A stretch of DNA of 64,000 bases from Lucinisca nassula (taxonomy: Eukaryota > Mollusca > Bivalvia > Lucinida > Lucinidae). Position 1 is the stretch's first letter. Each line of letters begins with the position of its first letter. Of this stretch, positions 40,432 to 50,269 are shown piece by piece. The stretch is from positions 90,111,108-90,175,107 of the forward strand of contig OY757023.1 of the NCBI GenBank assembly GCA_963580285.1. The letters are read 5' to 3'. Below the pieces are notes generated by a model, which saw only the letters and a program-made list of their open reading frames with translations, was not told where the DNA came from and ran no database searches. The position numbers were made by a program, and so were the translations under genes.

Positions 40432-40600
40432 TTACCCGGACAGACAGGCCTATGCAAACAGTGTAGACCAAGATGAGATGCCGCAGAATGCGGCATCTCA
40501 TTTTGGTCAACACTGTTTGCCACTCATCCGGCTTTTCTTAGTAGTAAATTTTACTTGTTCAAATTTTAGAACAAGTATGGTAAGGAGTTGAGGTGTCCGA
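40432..40600 (+). mobile_element. Family D variant
   Basis: CGGACAGACAGGCCTATGC, hairpin AGATGAGATGCCGCAGAATG..CGGCATCTCATTTTGG, CCACTCATCCGGC, AGTATGGTAAGGAGTTGAGG and TGTCCGAATATTTTGG. The GATGAG/CTCATC version is shared with 3732. Confidence 0.75.
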
Positions 40601-40614
40601 ATATTTTGGTTAAA

Positions 40615-41150
40615 TGTGGTAAAGTAGAAGTAAAACAAAGATCAGGAATCGATACAATTAACTTACTCCACCCATCAAAGACACCAAAGGGAAAGAAACA
40701 CAAACATGAAGCGACCAGACCATAATGGAAACCTAAACAAAGGAAGGCCATAAGGACAGTTACTTTCCCACAAAATGGCCAAATGGCCATCCAAAATAAA
40801 AAAGACACAAGTGATACACACAGTAAGTAACAAACAACAACATAAATAAACCGCCACAGCAGAACCGCCTTGGAACGGTCAGTGGAAAGAATTCCACTGG
40901 GGGGTTTAATCGATTTTACATGGCCATAATCCGCGCCCTTATCTCTGTCGCGGTATACACTAATTTTGTTTAGTCCACATGAAGGCTTCCTAACTCATCA
41001 GTGTAACATCTCCCAGAACATACAAATAAAAAAACTACAGAGATGAAACAAGGTTGAGGACTCGACAACATACAACAACAGAATTGCTGGAGCTAAAGAA
41101 AACCAACAGTCAGACTCCGAGGGGCCTGACCAAAGACCCTCTCGTTTCTA
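40615..41150. repeat. Interspersed repeat M, copy 2
   Basis: Colinear with 11350-12030. Diagnostic words: GATCAGGAATCGATAC, CACAAACATGAAGCGACC, AACCGCCTTGGAACGGTCAG, TTACATGGCCATAATCC and GGGGCCTGACCAAAGACC. Confidence 0.72.
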
Positions 41151-41310
41151 GTTAGCGTAGTTTGTGTCTTACTTCTGGCTACAAACCCACAAGACAGGTT
41201 CTCTTGTGATATGGCTAATGTAAAGTAGTCATCCCACCATTATGATAATACATCTGTGTGATAGATTGTATTTTACATATCTCTAAAATAGTACTGCTAT
41301 TTTCTGACTT

Positions 41311-41597
41311 GCAGCCCCACCCATTGGGACTTGAAGAAAATGATGGGCTGCTTCATGCTTCCACGCAGAGCTGAAACCGACCGCACACGAGTACTGGTAA
41401 ACCGCTCAGAGGATCTAAGCCTGCCCAGGTAAAGCGGTGAGAGTTGGACCGGCCATGCTTATAAAACCTGTTGATTTCATTGGGCGACAGGGCTTGAGAT
41501 GTCATTTTATCTTGATATCGGGTAAAATTGACACAAAATTGGAAGCAATGTCTCAAAAATGACCTATACAATGTTGACAGGGACATTAAACCTCAAA
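41311..41597 (+). mobile_element. SINE-A, nearly full length, tail split by LINE
   Basis: CAGCCCCACCCATTGGGACT to GGGACATTAAACCTCAAA. Its tail continues on the other side of the LINE as TCAAACAAAAT at 43374. Confidence 0.88.
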
Positions 41598-43373
41598 TGA
41601 AGTCTGGAGGCCTGACCCACAGTGACCCAGCCACCAAAGCGACCATACTCAACAGCCAGTTTAGCAGTGTTTTTACACAGGAGGACACAACCAACATCCC
41701 GTCACTAGGAAACAGTCCCTACCCAGCAATGCACAACTTCAGCATTGGTATAGAAGGTGTCCGAAAGCTCCTAGCTGACCTGGATCCACATAAGTCTACT
41801 GGGCCAGATAACATCCCAACAAGGTTTCTGAAGGAATATGCTGACGACTTGGCACCTGCTCTTACCCTCATCTTTTCGGCTTCTGTATCACAGGGAGAGG
41901 TACCCAAAGACTGGAGAGATGCTAACGTCACACCAATATTTAAAAAGGGAGACCACAGCGACCCAGCCAACTATCGGCCCATCTCACTGACCTCTGTATG
42001 CAGTAAACTGATCGAGCACATCCTACACAGCCAGATCATGACCCACCTTGACAGCCATCGGATACTTACCGACCAGCAGCACGGGTTCCGGAAGAGGAGG
42101 TCCACTGAGAGCCAGCTCATCCTCACGCTTCACGACCTAGCTAAGGGCCTCGACGAGGGAGAGCAGATAGATGCGATTCTACTCGACTTCAGTAAGGCAT
42201 TTGACAAAGTCCCTCACGAGCGCCTAGCCAGCAAACTGGAACACTACGGGATCAGAGGCAACCTCCTGCTGTGGATCAAGAGCTTTCTGGCCCACAGAAC
42301 CCAGCAAGTTCTGGTGGAAGGAAGGTCCTCAGACACAGCACCCGTCACCTCCGGAGTGCCCCAAGGATCTGTCATCGGACCCCTCCTCTTCCTGTTGTAC
42401 ATCAACGATCTCCCACTTCAGGCAACATCCACAACACGTTTGTTCGCAGATGACAGTCTCTTGTACAGGAAGATCCGCTCCACACAGGATGCCCAAGCCT
42501 TACAAGATGACCTAGACAGACTGCAAAAATGGGAAGAAGACTGGTTGATGTCCTTCAACCCATCGAAGTGTGAGGTAGTCCGCATTACCAGGAAGAGGAA
42601 CCCACTCAAGACCACCTACCACATCCACGGCAGCGAGCTCCAAGTGGCGAAGGGCGGAAAGTACCTTGGTGTCTACCTGGACGAGAAGCTGTCTCTAAAC
42701 GACCATGTTGCGACCACCGCGAAGAAGGCCAACAACAGCCTCGCCTTCCTCAGGAGAAACCTCACAAGCTGTCCTCAGACCATCAAGGCACAGTGCTACC
42801 AGACGCTTGTCAGACCTATCCTTGAGTACGCAAGCTGTGCCTGGGACCCTCACACGAAGACTAACATCACCCAACTGGAAGCCGTTCAGCGTCGTGCTGC
42901 TAGATTCGTCAAAGGCAACTACCTTACGACCAGCAGCACTAGCCAGATGATTGCCGACCTGGGCTGGCAATCCCTTGCTGAACGCCGCTCCAACGCCAAG
43001 CTAGTGATGGTTTTCCGCATCACCCATGGCCTCGTAGACATACCAGCCGAGAGTTTCTTTCACCCAGCCTCCATCAGTACACGTGGACACTCTGCTCGCT
43101 ACATGCTGCCCTTCTGCCGCACTGAGGTCCTCCTACACTCCTTCTTCCCCTCCGCCATCAGACTGTGGAACCAGCTACCAGAGCACCCCACAACGGTCGA
43201 CAGCGTCGAGGCCTTCAAGAGGAGCCTGGTCGCGGCCTAGTGACCCTGTCGGTTTTTATCATTTTAACCTGTAAATATTGATGCGCCGCTCACACAACCT
43301 TTGTATATACACCCACTGTGCGACTTTGCCCCAGAGAGGGATCTGCACACGACCGGAAGAAGAAGAAGAAGAA
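41598..43373 (+). mobile_element. LINE (Jockey/CR1 group), second copy, inserted in a SINE-A tail
   Basis: 1,776 bp, 5'-truncated just ahead of the reverse transcriptase domain, short 3' untranslated region and (GAA)6 end. It lies inside the CCTCAAATCAAACAAA tail of SINE-A. GC-rich, with many C/G third positions, in clear contrast with the surrounding AT-rich DNA and with the LINE at 16614. A short target duplication (AAT) is possible but ambiguous. Confidence 0.85.
41600..43240 (+). pseudogene. LINE reverse transcriptase, 5'-truncated
   Basis: Open from KSGGLTHSDPATKATILNSQ to the stop at 43238-43240. The frame extends upstream into the SINE tail, giving an apparent start at 41528 that is an artefact of fusion. 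Counting from there, the catalytic FADD is at residues 306-309, preceded by GPDNIPTRFLKEYADDLAP, PIFKKGDHSDPANYRPISLT, LLDFSKAFDKVPHERL and SGVPQGSVIGP. The C-terminal LEYASCAWDPH..QRRAARFVKG..FFPSAIRLWNQLPEH is as in the first LINE, so both are in one clade but different families. No stop or frameshift in 547 codons. Lacks endonuclease, so not autonomous. Confidence 0.88.
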
Positions 43374-43387
43374 TCAAACAAAATATT

Positions 43388-43703
43388 TTCTGACTGGCTT
43401 CTGCCCATTAGAGCTTGGAGAAATAGATCTATTGGGCTGCAAGTTGCTTCCACTCAGAGCTGAATTTTAAAGCAACAGCACATGATTTGTGGTAAACCAC
43501 TTAGAAAGCTCTAAGCCTGCTCAGGCATAGTGGTGCAAGTCGGGCTGTTGAGTCTGAACGTCCATATTGGTTTCATTCGGTGTAAGGGCTTGAGATATCA
43601 TTTCATCTCAAGTGTTGGGTAGAAGTCCCACAAAATTGGAAGCAACGTCTCCAAAACGCCCTAAACAGTGTTGATGAGGACATAAAACCTGAATTCAAAC
43701 AAA
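43388..43703 (+). mobile_element. SINE-A
   Basis: CTTCTGCCCATTAGAGCTTG, TCCACTCAGAGCTGAA, ACCACTTAGAAAGCTCTAAG, GTCCCACAAAATTGGAAGC and a weak AATTCAAAC tail. Starts ~14 bp after the end of the LINE. Confidence 0.82.
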
Positions 43704-43780
43704 GATGAAAATTTGTGGTATTCTTCTCATTTAGACACTATAGATGGGTTGTGGGTGCTCGTTAGAGCTGCCTCATTGAG
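43704..43780 (-). mobile_element. F MITE half, ending 20 bp from a splice acceptor
   Basis: GATGAAAATTTGTGGTATTC, ATAGATGGGTTGTGGGTGC, TCGTTAGAGCTGCCTCATTG. It is broken at the hairpin centre, and the pyrimidine tract of exon C follows directly. Confidence 0.7.
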
Positions 43781-43800
43781 CTGTCTTTTTCTATTTTCAG

Positions 43801-43845
43801 ATATTTTCAAGTGGAAGCCCGGCACTCATAATGGACCAGATTTCA
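43801..43845 (+). CDS. Candidate internal exon (host gene, exon C)
   Basis: 45 nt between acceptor CTTTTTCTATTTTCAG and donor GTAAGTTTTTG. Entered in phase 1 after exon B, the split codon gives Asp and the exon then reads IFKWKPGTHNGPDF, leaving one base (phase 1). The other frames are also open in so short an exon, but this one agrees with exon B. No family recognised. Confidence 0.55.
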
Positions 43846-43934
43846 GTAAGTTTTTGTTCCATGTTCCAACTTCTTTTTGCAGGCAGGTATGATTTCTGGT
43901 ATTGTTGTCCTGTTACATTATGATAACTTATCTT

Positions 43935-44146
43935 ATCTCTTATCATGCTGATCACGACAACCCATATCTTTGGAAACAGTGTAGATCCAGATCAGATGGC
44001 TTCTGAAGAAGCCATCTGATCAGGATCTACACTGTTTGACATTCAGTTTATGAATTTGTAGCAATAAATTATATCAAGTAATTTGATTGGTTGATAGACA
44101 GAAATGGGTGTGGCTTGAATGAATATTCAGCAAGATAAGGGTTATA
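43935..44146 (-). mobile_element. T2 MITE
   Basis: TCTTATCATGCTGATCACG (decayed end), perfect hairpin GATCAGATGGCTTCTGAAG.., AATATTCAGCAAGATAAGG end with TTAA changed to TTAT. Confidence 0.82.
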
Positions 44147-44189
44147 TCTCTTGAACTTGCATTTTTCAGACAAAAATTGTTGACTTTTT

Positions 44190-44690
44190 TTCTTTTTTTA
44201 ATCCAAACATAGATTGTTAGTGCTTGTTAGAACCACCTCATTGAGGCAGTCATAACAAGTAACAATGTATGTTTTGGGCACAAGCCCCTGCCCATAGGGG
44301 CTTGAAGAAATATATGGGCTGCATGATGCTTCCACGCAGAGCTGAATCCGGCCCGCACACTAGTACTGGTAAACCGCTTAGAGGATCTAAGCCTGTCCAG
44401 GAACCGCAGTGCGAGGCGGACCGTCCATGCTAATAAACCCTATTGGTTTCATTGGGCGACAGGGCTTGCGATGTCATTTCATTTCAATGTCGGGTAAAAG
44501 TCCCACAAAATTGGAAGCAACATCTCCAAAATGACCTTTACAGTGTTGACGGGGACGTTAAACCTCAAATCAAACAAACAATGTTTTGGGCACAAATAAG
44601 GAAAGTAATGTATACCCCTGTAAACCCAAGTTTTCTCTATGTAATGTGGGGTTTAGATGGGTGTTCATTACATTCATTACGCAAACACGC
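44190..44690 (-). mobile_element. F1 MITE split by SINE-A
   Basis: ACATAGATTGTTAGTGCTTG..GAACCACCTCATTGAGGC hairpin at left of the SINE, then CACAAATAAGGAAAGTAATG and AAACCCAAGTTTTCTCTATG..GTGGGGTTTAGATGGGTG at right. Confidence 0.75.
44284..44580 (+). mobile_element. SINE-A, full length, with target duplication
   Basis: 297 bp, GCCCCTGCCCATAGGGGCTT to AAATCAAACAAACA. 15-bp duplication ATGTTTTGGGCACAA at 44269-44283 and 44581-44595. Only small differences from 62887-63182, so probably young. Confidence 0.95.
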
Positions 44691-44952
44691 CTATACAAAT
44701 ACATTGCCACCACTATGAAATAAAATGAAAATTTTAAGATGAAAATTTGTGATATATTTCTTATTTTTGCTCAAAATATAGATTGTGGGCACTGGTTAGA
44801 ACGCCTCATCGAGGCGGTTCTAACGAGTACCCACAATCTATATCTTAGAGCAGAAATAAGTAAATAAGGTATACCCCCGGAAACCCCAGTTTTACTGTAT
44901 AAAATTGGGTTTCAAGGGGGTCAAAATTATATAGGCCTGTTTTCGTGATGCT
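44665..44952 (-). mobile_element. F2 MITE
   Basis: CATTACGCAAACACGCCTAT and GCCTGTTTTCGTGATG termini, AATATAGATTGTGGGCACTG..CGCCTCATCGAGGCG..ACCCACAATCTATAT, and AACCCCAGTTTTACTG..AATTGGGTTTCAAGGGGGTC. Overlaps the decayed F1 end by a few bases because both share the CATTACG-type terminus. Confidence 0.87.
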
Positions 44953-44955
44953 GAC

Positions 44956-45181
44956 TTAACCCATTGCAGGTGGGAAACCCCTAAAGGGCAAACAGTGCTG
45001 GCCCAGATCAGACTCCGCAGAATGCAGCATCTGATCAGAGCCTGCACCATTTGCTAACAGAATTTTATTATATTTCCATCAACAATAGAATAAAAATGAA
45101 AAAATAGTCCTACCACCCCTTGACCAATGGACTTTGCCAGCATATAACAATGGAAGGGTCCACCAGTATTCAATGGGTTAA
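44956..45181 (+). mobile_element. T1b MITE
   Basis: TTAACCCATTGCAGGTGGG to CCACCAGTATTCAATGGGTTAA-type end. The right half differs from T1 (ATAGAATAAAAATGAAAAAA, GGACTTTGCCAGCATATAAC), defining subtype T1b, also at 59067 and 60401. Confidence 0.85.
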
Positions 45182-45189
45182 TATACATG

Positions 45190-46375
45190 AATATAGCGTC
45201 CATCAGTTGTAAGTAGAGTAAATCACTCATGCTAGTCCGTGCGCGCATGCATGCATCAATCCGCATACTTCCCAGGTTTCCACCAAACTTTGCATCCATG
45301 TCACCTTTGACGAGTTTGGCCATTATCAAATTCCGACACCTATCATGGGAGTTACGGCCCTTTGTTCTTGAAATAATGCTGAAATTAACCATTTCAGGAC
45401 TCTGCAGTCTGTGTTTCCCAACCACTTTCAACCAAACTTGATACATGGGTTTGTATCTATGAAGCTTTTGAAGAGTTTGATCATCATCAAAATACGATGT
45501 GTATCACGGGAGTTATGGCCCTTTAGTTGCAAAAAAACGCTGAAATTTGCTGTATCTGGACTCTAAAGTCTGTGTTTACCAACCAATTTCTACCAGACTT
45601 TAAACATGGCTTTTCATCCTTGATACCTCGCAAGAATTTTTATCATTGTCAAAATCTGACATATTTCACAGGAGTTATGGCCCTTTGTTTTTCAAATAAT
45701 GCTGAAATTAGATTAGCCATTTCCAGACTCTACAGTTTGTGTTTACCTACCGATTTCCACCAAACTTAATACAACTGGCTTTGTATCCATGAGACTTCAC
45801 AGGAGTTCAATCATAGTCAAAATTTGACGCGTATCACGGGAGTTACTTCCCTTTGTTCTTCAAATAATACTGAAATCATGCAGCCGCTTCCAGACTCAAC
45901 AGTCTTTGTTTACTTACTGATTTCCATCAAACTTGATACATGGCTTTGTATCCATGAGACCTCCACGAGGGTGATTATCATCAAAACCCAACACATATCA
46001 TGGGAGTTATGGCCTTTGTTCTTCAAATAATGCTAAACTAGCCATTTCCGGACTCTACAGTCCATGTTAAGCTACCGATTTTCACCAAGCTTGATACATA
46101 TCATGGGAGTTACAGGCCCTTTGATCTTAAAATAATGCCTAAATTAGCCGTTTCAGGACTCTACAGTCTGTGTTTCCGAACCAGTTTCAACCAAACTTGA
46201 TACATGGCTTTGCATGCATAAGACCTCACATCAGTTTGACCATCATCAAAATCCAATGCGTATCACAGGAGTTATAGCCCTTTGTACATGAAATTTTATA
46301 CACGTTCTTCATTTGCTCCAAAATGCTTGATTCAATTTATTGTCACTTGCTCATGGCAGGGGTAATTTTAGTCGT
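45190..46375 (+). mobile_element. Helitron-like tandem array, ends unclear
   Basis: About six units of ~165 bp: CATGGGAGTTACGGCCCTTT, AATAATGCTGAAATTA, CCATTTCAGGACTCTGCAGT, ACCAAACTTGATACATGG and GAGTTTGACCATCATCAAAA. A GTCCGTGCGCGC stretch at ~45235 may mark the 5' side. Confidence 0.65.
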
Positions 46376-46420
46376 TCAAATTCACTGCTAGTTATAAGCA
46401 GTAGTAACCTAAGCTGAGGG

Positions 46421-46557
46421 CACTGTCAAAGTTTATGGACTGCCCAAGGGCCAGGTCCTGGACTGCCAGGTTGGCATTGCCCAAGCCGCATGTGAAGGCC
46501 ATACCAACCTGGCGACCTAGGCCCTGATCCGAGGGCAGTCCACAAAGCTTGATAGTG
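46421..46557. mobile_element. Palindromic MITE O
   Basis: Inverted arms of ~57 bp: CACTGTCAAAGTTTATGGAC..TGCCCAAGGGCCAGG and CCTAGGCCCTGATCCGAGGGC..AGTCCACAAAGCTTGATAGTG. Single copy here. An F fragment (GGGGGTTCTAACAAGCACTC) follows at 46575-46636. Confidence 0.7.
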
Positions 46558-46966
46558 AACTGCGCATGGCTTAATGAGGGGGTTCTAACAAGCACTCACT
46601 GTCTACGTTTAGAGCAGAAATAAGAAAGTTACTTCTACATTTAACCCTTGTCCCGCTGAGGCTGGATATGCCTTATTTTTCAAACAGTGTAGATCCAGAT
46701 CAGATGGCTTCTGAAGAAGCCATCCCAGACATGTTAAGTTTTGAAAATAAAAATGAGGGAGACAGCGCGTTCGAGGAGGATTGGCGAGTGCCGAAGGCGC
46801 GAAGTCTTGGTGGCAAGCTCTCAGGATAGGCTAGAAAATGGTGCACTCTGAGAGCTTTTTGAACATTTTTTTTTGTTTATTCTTTACACTCCTGTTCATG
46901 GATAAATAACTAATAAATATTTTTCCTTGGGAAGATGCCTACAAACTAACACCTAGCCATACCAGT

Positions 46967-46992
46967 GCCACCCCCCCCCCCCCCCCCCCCAC
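46967..46992. repeat. Poly-C tract
   Basis: About 24 C in a row. Length is likely uncertain. Confidence 0.9.
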
Positions 46993-47029
46993 ACCGGTAT
47001 ATAATACTACAGCACAAGAGCATATCTTG

Positions 47030-48434
47030 TCATTTATGCCCAGATATGTCACAACAAAAGTAGCCCAATTGATTCTATATTCCTAGGGCCATCCTATAAC
47101 CAAAGTTTTAAAAGTGTAGCTCCAATAGTTTAGAAGATATGGCAAAATAATACTTTTTCACCTTTGACCTTGGGGTCATGTTGAGGTCGAGGTCACACCA
47201 AAAGTTGCCTAATATATTCTGTATTCCAAGAGCCATCCAATAAGCAAAGTTTCAGAAGTGTAACTCCAATAGTTTAGGAGATATGGCAAAGTCATACTTT
47301 TTGACCTTTGACCTTGGGGTCATGTTGTCGTCAAGGTCATGCTAAAAGTAGCCCAATTCATTCTATATTCCAAGGCCATACAATAACCAAAAAGTTGAAA
47401 AGAACATTCTAACTGATAAACAAAGTTTCAGAAGTGTAACTCCTATAGTTTAGAAGATATGGCAAAGTCATACTTTTTGACCTTTGACCTAGGGGCTATG
47501 TTGAGGTCCACCAATAGTATTCCAATTTTTCTATATTCCAACGGCCACCCAAAAACCAAAGTTCGAGAGGTGTAACTCCGATAGTTTAGAAGATATGGCA
47601 AAGTCATACTTTTTACCTTTGACCTTGTTGTCAGATTGAGGTCAAGGTCACAACAAAAGTAGCCCAATTATTTCTATATTCCAAGGGCCATCCAATAACC
47701 AAAGTTTCAGAAGTGTAACTCCAATAGTTTAGAAGATATGGCAAAATAATACTTTTTGGCCTTTGACCTTGGGGTCATGTTGAGGTCGAGGTCACAACAA
47801 AAGTAGCCCAATATATTTTATATTCCAAGGCCATCCAATAAGCAAAGTTTCAGAAATGTAACTCCAATAGTTTAGGAGATATGGCAAGGTCATACTTTTT
47901 GACCTTTGACCTTGGGGTCATGTTGGGGTCAAGGTCATGCCACAATTAGCCCCATTCATTCTATATTCCAAGGGCCATCCAATAACCAAAGTTTCAGTAG
48001 TGTAACTCCCAATAGTTTAGAAGATATGGCAAAATCATACTTTTTGACCTTTGACCTTGGAATCATGTTGAGGTCAAGGTCACCCAAAAAGAGCCCAATT
48101 TATTCTATATTCCAAGGGCCATCCAATAACCAAAGCATCAGAAGTGAAACTCAAATAGTTTAGGATATGGCAAAATCGTACTTTTTGAACTTTGACCTTG
48201 GGGTCATGTTAAGGTCAAGGTCATGCAAAAAGTAGCCTAGTCCAATCTACATTCCATGTACTATTCACAGGCAATGTTTGAAAAGTGTACCTTAACTGGT
48301 TTCAGAGGACATCCATTCCATAGAAACGTGACGGACGTACGTACACACACAAACATACACACCCACGGACCGACAGACACTCGACTCTGACACGAAAACA
48401 ATATACCCGATTATTCTTCTTAAAAGCGGGTATA
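47030..48434 (-). mobile_element. Helitron-like element with ~145-bp units rich in AGGTCA motifs
   Basis: On the minus strand it begins A^TACCCGCTTTTAAG..AATAATCGGGTA (hairpin), then GTCTGTCGGTCCGTGGG, then about eight units. Each unit (plus-strand words) holds GCCATCCAATAACCAAAG, TTTCAGAAGTGTAACTCC, AATAGTTTAGAAGATATGGC, TGACCTTTGACCTTGGGGTC and ATGTTGAGGTCAAGGTCA. The far 3' end is not resolved. Confidence 0.72.
47302..48057. promoter_or_regulatory. Tandem DR1-type nuclear-receptor motifs
   Basis: Perfect TGACCTTTGACCT (reverse of AGGTCAAAGGTCA, the consensus DR1 bound by RXR/HNF4-class receptors) at 47302-47314, 47478-47490, 47900-47912 and 48045-48057. One-mismatch versions occur in the other units (~47160, ~47620, ~47760, ~48187). 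Motif presence is direct; binding is inference. Confidence 0.5.
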
Positions 48435-48617
48435 ATAATCCAAGGTTTCGATCAAGTTTCAAGCACAACAACTTAATTCTCCTCCGACTTTTAAGTGCGG
48501 AAATACGGTAGATAATACTTTAGTTGTCACGGTCAATAACGGTACTTTTTCAAGTTCCAATTAATTGCAGACATGTCATAACAGCTTGTCCAATTAGCAA
48601 TTAAAGATTCTGATAGT

Positions 48618-48625
48618 TATATAAA
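48618..48625 (+). promoter_or_regulatory. TATA box candidate inside the transposon
   Basis: TATATAAA, ~90 bp upstream of an ATG at 48715, with no repeat family match around it. It could drive the transposase gene of the parent element. Confidence 0.35.
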
Positions 48626-48714
48626 CTTGACACGCAGCTGCAGCCGATATACTCAAAAGATCAAAATTGTCAGGTTAGCGAGATAATAGAATAAAGAAAG
48701 CAGATTAGTTTATA

Positions 48715-48933
48715 ATGAAATCATCCAGCCACAAGGCGAGGACCCCTCCATCCAAAACTTTCACACCCGCTCAACAAGCAAGTTCAAGGCGAACAGCAAT
48801 GATCTCTACCACCAAAATCGCCATGGAGTCCACAAACAAGCTACGGTTCTTCTGCACGCGATCGGAAAATAACGTCATCCCACCCCAGCAGCCCCGCACG
48901 TGTTTAATGTTTAATTGTTTTATTTTATTTTAA
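48715..48933 (+). CDS. Possible 5' exon of a lost transposase gene
   Basis: 72 codons beginning MKSSSHKARTPPSKTF, rich in Ser/Thr/Lys. It passes through NKLRFFCTRSENNVIPPQ before reading into low-complexity hydrophobic codons at the end, where an unrecognised donor may lie. Position inside the transposon and behind a TATA box is the only functional hint. No domain recognised, may be chance. Confidence 0.25.
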   Translation: MKSSSHKARTPPSKTFTPAQQASSRRTAMISTTKIAMESTNKLRFFCTRSENNVIPPQQPRTCLMFNCFILF

Positions 48934-49971
48934 TGGGGTGTATTTCTTTCATAAAAATGTTTGCAATCGGTTGTGGAAAGAACTGGATAGGGGACGGTGC
49001 CTTGCACAATATCCGACTTATCCCGGGAAGCTCCGTGTCAGTCACCAACAACAGCATACAGATGTGTTTACACATATTAAAACGTTCGACTTTTCCCGCC
49101 AAGCGTCTGCTATTTTGCCGCCAAAACATAACCTTGCACGAGACAGTAGAATAGTCTTTTTATTATGCATGATACATCTACCGTTAGATGTAGGTTAACA
49201 TCTGAGAAGCGATTTCATCATTTTCACACTGATTGTGGATTAAATTTTATGATTGGGGGATAATTAGAGCCATAACTTAATCTTATTTTCACACCTTGTC
49301 ACGCAGAAGATTGTAGGATTATCGAGAGCACCGGAGGCTTGTGTTTACAGTGTAATTATAGAATAAAATACGGTCGGTGCTATAACATGATTCGGTTAAC
49401 TATCATGGTCCGTTGGTTGCAGGCAATTAACCGTTATGATTTACTTTCATTTTTGCAATCAGTTCAAGAAACGACTGTTTTCATTTGTTAATGCCCATCT
49501 GCAGGTGTTGAACCGTGTTTTAATCCGCAATTATACTGGACAGTGCATTAATTGTTATCAGTTTTACTCACAGATTAACTCGGATTTTTCCGCTGGTTTG
49601 CACACACGAAAATACAAGCGCAGCTTTCAAAACTTTCCCTAAAAACGGTATTTTCTCTTTTCCGGGAGTTTTATCCTGAATTTCGTGAGGCGTGAGAAAA
49701 GCTATTTTTTCGGGAGTCTCCCGCGATTTTCGGGAGACTTAACATGTCTGCATCCGATCAGGATCTACATTGTTTGTCATTATGATTGTGAATTTGTTGC
49801 AATAATTTTCATCAGGTTATCTGATTGGTTGATAATCGGTAATGGGTGTGGCAGATTAAAATATTCCGCAGGACAAGGGTTAAGTAAACTTTAACCCCCA
49901 CCATCCTGAGTATTTCAATATGTTACACTCCTCCCCAATTTTTCAGCAATTTATATTGCATGATTTCAGTT

Positions 49972-50185
49972 TTAACCCTTGACCTGCTGGAATATTTAAA
50001 TATGCCACACCCATCACTGATTATCAACCAATCAGATTTCTTGATGCAAATCATTGCAACAAATTCACAATCTGAATGACAAACAATGTAGATCCTGATA
50101 AGATGGCTTCTGAAGAAGCCATCTGATCTGGATCTACATTGTTTGAAAAATAAGGCATATCCGGGCTCAGTAGGACAAGAGTTAA
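49972..50185 (+). mobile_element. T2b MITE
   Basis: TTAACCCTTGACCTGCTGG to AGTAGGACAAGAGTTAA. Hairpin with GATAAGATGGCTTCTGAAG / CATCTGATC. Lies 89 bp from the previous T2b. Confidence 0.88.
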
Positions 50186-50269
50186 CATGGATTTAGAAGC
50201 AGAAACGAAAACAGTAAAGCTCCTGATCTGCCTGCTTCTGAGAGGCTAGCTGATCTGGGCATATTACAT

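Larger units (their letters stand above)
46726..49750. mobile_element. 3,025-bp DNA transposon, unclassified
   Basis: Perfect 14-bp terminal inverted repeats CAGACATGTTAAGT / ACTTAACATGTCTG and a 5-bp target duplication CATCC (46721-46725, 49751-49755), inserted in the T2b hairpin. Subterminal CGGGAGTCTCCCGCG and TTTTCGGGAG repeats at the right end. The left ~270 bp and right ~1.3 kb are unique. A Helitron-like array (47030-48434) occupies the middle. 5-bp duplication and CAGAC ends match no superfamily I can name with confidence. No complete transposase is visible. Confidence 0.88.
46641..49883 (-). mobile_element. T2b MITE split by a 3-kb DNA transposon
   Basis: Left part 46641-46725 (TTAACCCTTGTCCCGCTGAG, GCCTTATTTTTCAAACAGTG, GATCAGATGGCTTCTGAAG, AAGCCATCC). 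Right part 49751-49883 (CATCCGATCAGGATCTACAT, GATTGGTTGATAATCGG, CAGGACAAGGGTTAA). Joined, they give one normal T2b. Confidence 0.9.

Noticed and set aside
45054..45446. 130-codon minus-strand frame
   Set aside because: Crosses a T1b MITE and the 165-bp array; no domain.
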